6,527 bases of DNA. It comes from Actinomycetes bacterium (lineage in GTDB: Bacteria; Actinomycetota; Acidimicrobiia; Acidimicrobiales; RAAP-2). Position numbers and translations under genes: made by a program. The notes beneath the pieces were generated by a model that saw only the letters and a list, made by a program, of their open reading frames with translations, had not been told where the DNA came from and ran no database searches. This document shows positions 4,872 to 6,527 of this stretch, in pieces. The stretch spans positions 1-6,527 of the forward strand of contig JAJZMN010000228.1 of assembly GCA_021850345.1 (NCBI GenBank), read 5' to 3'. How positions within the stretch are numbered: position 1 is the stretch's first letter; each line of letters starts with the position of its first letter.

Positions 4872-6272
4872 TCAGACCGGGCTCTCTGCCAGCATGGCGT
4901 CGGCCACCTTCACGAAGCCGGCGATGTTGGCGCCGGACACGTAGTCACCCGGGCGGTCGAACTCCGCGGCGGTCCGCGTCACGGTGTCGTGGATCTGGAT
5001 CATGATCTCCTGCAGGCGCCGGTCGACCTCCTCGGATGACCACTGCGTGAACTGCATGTTCTGCGCCATCTCGAGACCGGAGACAGCCACTCCTCCGGCA
5101 TTGGCCGCCTTGCTCGGGGCGAAGAGCACGCCGGCGGCGACGAACTGCTCCACTGCTCCTGGCACCGTCGGCATGTTGGCGCCCTCGACGACCAGCCGGA
5201 CGCCTCCCTCGATCAGGTGCACCGCGTCCTTCTCGGCGATCTCGTTCTGGGTCGCGCTGGGGAATGCGCAGTCGGCCGGGACGCTCCACAGCGGGTTCTC
5301 GTCCTCGTGGACCCGCGGGGTGTACGACGCGCGCGGGAACCGGTCCGCATACTCTTCGATCCGCCCGCGACGCTCGTTCTTCAGCTCCTTCACCCATTCG
5401 AGCTTCTCGCGGTCGATCCCGTCGGGGTCGTACACGAAGCCGTCCGAGTCAGACAGCGTGACGGGCCGGGCGCCGAGGTCGAGGAGCTTCTGTGCGGTGT
5501 ACTGCGCGACGTTGCCGCTTCCCGAGATCAGGCACGTCTTGCCCGCCAGCCCGTCTCCCTGGACAGCCAGCATCTCGCGGGCGAAGTACACCACGCCGTA
5601 GCCGGTGGCCTCCTGGCGGATCGCGGAACCGCCCCAGTTGACGCCCTTGCCGGTGAGCGAGCCGACGAATCGCTTCGCGATCCGCTTGTACGCGCCGAAC
5701 ATGAACCCGATCTCGCGTTCGCCGACGCCGATGTCTCCGGCCGGTACGTCGGTGAACTCGCCGATGTACGGGTACAGCTCGGTCATGAAGGACTGGCAGA
5801 ACCGGCGGACCTCCGCCTCGCTCCGCCCCTTGGGGTCGAAGTCGGAGCCTCCCTTGGCACCTCCCATCGGCAGGGTGGTGAGGGAGTCCTTGATGGTCTG
5901 CTCGAACGCGAGGAACTTGAGCAGACCCTGATTGACCGTGGGATGGAAGCGCAGGCCGCCCTTGTAGGGGCCGATCGAGTTGCTCATCTGGACGCGGTAG
6001 CCACGGTTGACGTGGATCTCGCCGTGGTCGTCGACCCAGTTCACGCCGAAGCTGATCACCCGGTCGGGTTCCACCAGTCGCTCGAGTACCCGCTCGGTGA
6101 TGTAGCGGGGACGGCGCCGAAGGACCGGACCGAGCGAGCCAACGACCTCCCGCACCGCCTGGTGAAACTCGTGCTCGCCGGGGTTCTTCGCCTCGACGAG
6201 AGAAAGCAACTCGGCGACATGGCTGCGGACGCGGCCGTCGTCGGACGTGTCCGGCTCGCGAAGTATCGACAT
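4872..6272 (-). CDS. gdhA: Glutamate dehydrogenase, hexameric type, probably NADP-dependent
   Basis: The 466-residue cytosolic enzyme interconverts 2-oxoglutarate plus ammonium with glutamate. Length fits the hexameric class of about 450 residues. The substrate domain has GPYKGGLRFHPTV (101-113, K104), LPMGGAKGGSDFDPKG (134-149, K140) and PAGDIGVG (177-184, catalytic D180). The nucleotide domain has ATGYG (222-226), the glycine-rich GSGNVAQY (251-258) and LSDSDGFV (273-280). The C-terminal NAGGVAVSGLEMAQN (391-405) is typical of the family. One small variation is GGAKGG where most relatives have GGGKGG. NADP preference is inferred from overall likeness to biosynthetic GdhA. The ATG at 6272 is the only workable start, as the frame upstream reaches a stop without another start codon. 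No clear Shine-Dalgarno precedes it; only GGGA about 10 bases upstream. The gene converges on the E2 gene. Confidence 0.95.
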   Translation of the reverse strand: MSILREPDTSDDGRVRSHVAELLSLVEAKNPGEHEFHQAVREVVGSLGPVLRRRPRYITERVLERLVEPDRVISFGVNWVDDHGEIHVNRGYRVQMSNSIGPYKGGLRFHPTVNQGLLKFLAFEQTIKDSLTTLPMGGAKGGSDFDPKGRSEAEVRRFCQSFMTELYPYIGEFTDVPAGDIGVGEREIGFMFGAYKRIAKRFVGSLTGKGVNWGGSAIRQEATGYGVVYFAREMLAVQGDGLAGKTCLISGSGNVAQYTAQKLLDLGARPVTLSDSDGFVYDPDGIDREKLEWVKELKNERRGRIEEYADRFPRASYTPRVHEDENPLWSVPADCAFPSATQNEIAEKDAVHLIEGGVRLVVEGANMPTVPGAVEQFVAAGVLFAPSKAANAGGVAVSGLEMAQNMQFTQWSSEEVDRRLQEIMIQIHDTVTRTAAEFDRPGDYVSGANIAGFVKVADAMLAESPV

Positions 6273-6281
6273 GGGGTCACG

Positions 6282-6293
6282 TTCCCAAGGGAA
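6282..6293. repeat. Short inverted repeat just before the gdhA start
   Basis: TTCCC (6282-6286) and GGGAA (6289-6293) flank two bases and lie 9 bases upstream of the gdhA ATG. The loop is too tight for an RNA hairpin, so if it matters it would be as a DNA-binding half-site pair. Such short repeats arise easily by chance. Confidence 0.2.
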
Positions 6294-6336
6294 TCTGCTG
6301 CCAGATAGGGCCGAAAGTCCCGTTCATCGCCGCGCC

Positions 6337-6354
6337 GCGACGCGCGACGCGTCG
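6337..6354. repeat. GCGACGC tandem pair plus 10-base palindrome in the divergent spacer
   Basis: GCGACGC occurs twice in tandem (6337-6343 and 6344-6350), and CGACGCGTCG (6345-6354) is a perfect palindrome overlapping the second copy. It sits midway between the gdhA start and the plus-strand start at 6401, where an operator shared by divergent promoters could lie. The sequence is CpG-rich, so chance is a real alternative. Confidence 0.3.
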
Positions 6355-6400
6355 ATCAGCCTCCGGTCGTTCCGTCCACTGCCTCGCGCAGGAGCTCTGC

Positions 6401-6527
6401 ATGATCGTTGTCTCGGGCGTACACGCCGTGGCGATCATCGGCAGACTCTCAAAAGTCCAGCGGGAACCTGAGCGCGCGGGCATCGTGCTCAGTATCGAGG
6501 TCTCGCACCTCGCGCGCAACAACGCCG
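6401..6527 (+). CDS. 5' end of an unidentified plus-strand gene (truncated by window edge)
   Basis: An ATG at 6401 follows AGGAG (6390-6394) at 6 bases, and the frame stays open for 42 codons to the window edge. The peptide begins MIVVSGVHAVAIIGRLSK and continues with VQREPERAGIVLSIEVSHLA; it alternates hydrophobic strands and charged stretches like a soluble globular protein. Third positions are mostly G or C. I do not recognise the family. The gene is divergent from gdhA with a 128-base spacer. An overlapping minus-strand frame (6277-6522) is arginine-rich and is treated as its shadow. Confidence 0.5.
   Translation, partial: MIVVSGVHAVAIIGRLSKVQREPERAGIVLSIEVSHLARNNA

Noticed and set aside
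5217..6308. Plus-strand open frame (363 codons) antisense to gdhA
   Set aside because: gdhA on the other strand has every expected catalytic motif; this frame shows only low-complexity Val/Asp/Ala/Arg sequence mirrored from it.
6277..6522. 81-codon minus-strand frame at the right edge
   Set aside because: Composition is Arg/Ser/Thr-rich with no motif, and it would overlap the plus-strand start at 6401, which has a proper ribosome site.

Overview
The window is GC-rich (about two thirds G+C by eye), with strong G/C preference at third codon positions. Five of its six gene starts have recognisable Shine-Dalgarno sites. The branched-chain-type 2-oxoacid dehydrogenase genes (alanine-containing ETAKA lipoyl site, LVGYG linker motif, GAHTTSDEP loop) resemble actinobacterial bkdABC, so a high-GC actinobacterial lineage is the best guess. 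That is an inference from protein style; no taxonomic marker is present.

Layout from left to right. At 1-49 (minus strand) lies the first 16 codons of a gene that runs off the left edge; its AGGAGG ribosome site sits inside a perfect 8-bp hairpin. Bases 50-474 hold no convincing gene, but contain a perfect 9-bp inverted repeat and two palindromes. At 475-825 (+) is a stand-alone PilZ-domain protein with an intact cyclic-di-GMP binding signature. A 173-base spacer with two 7-bp hairpins and a 12-bp palindrome leads into a three-gene operon on the plus strand: E1 alpha (999-2267), E1 beta (2264-3241, ATGA overlap) and the lipoyl acyltransferase E2 (3258-4841). Together these make the E1 and E2 parts of a 2-oxoacid dehydrogenase complex, most likely for branched-chain 2-oxoacids. 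No E3 (dihydrolipoamide dehydrogenase) gene is present. A 30-base gap with a small hairpin separates E2 from the convergent gene gdhA (4872-6272, minus), a full-length hexameric-type glutamate dehydrogenase, probably NADP-dependent. A 128-base divergent spacer with small repeats follows, and at 6401 (+) a gene with a good ribosome site starts and runs off the right edge.

Metabolically the two enzyme sets fit together. Transamination of branched-chain amino acids gives glutamate and 2-oxoacids; the dehydrogenase complex turns the 2-oxoacids into acyl-CoA and NADH, while glutamate dehydrogenase links glutamate to 2-oxoglutarate and ammonium. The genes are convergent rather than in one operon, so this link is suggestive only. 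I found no sign of a mobile element, CRISPR array, tRNA, rRNA or clearly new system. The items most worth a second look are the non-coding structures at 55-80, 194-234 and 858-972, and the N-terminal extension of E1 alpha.
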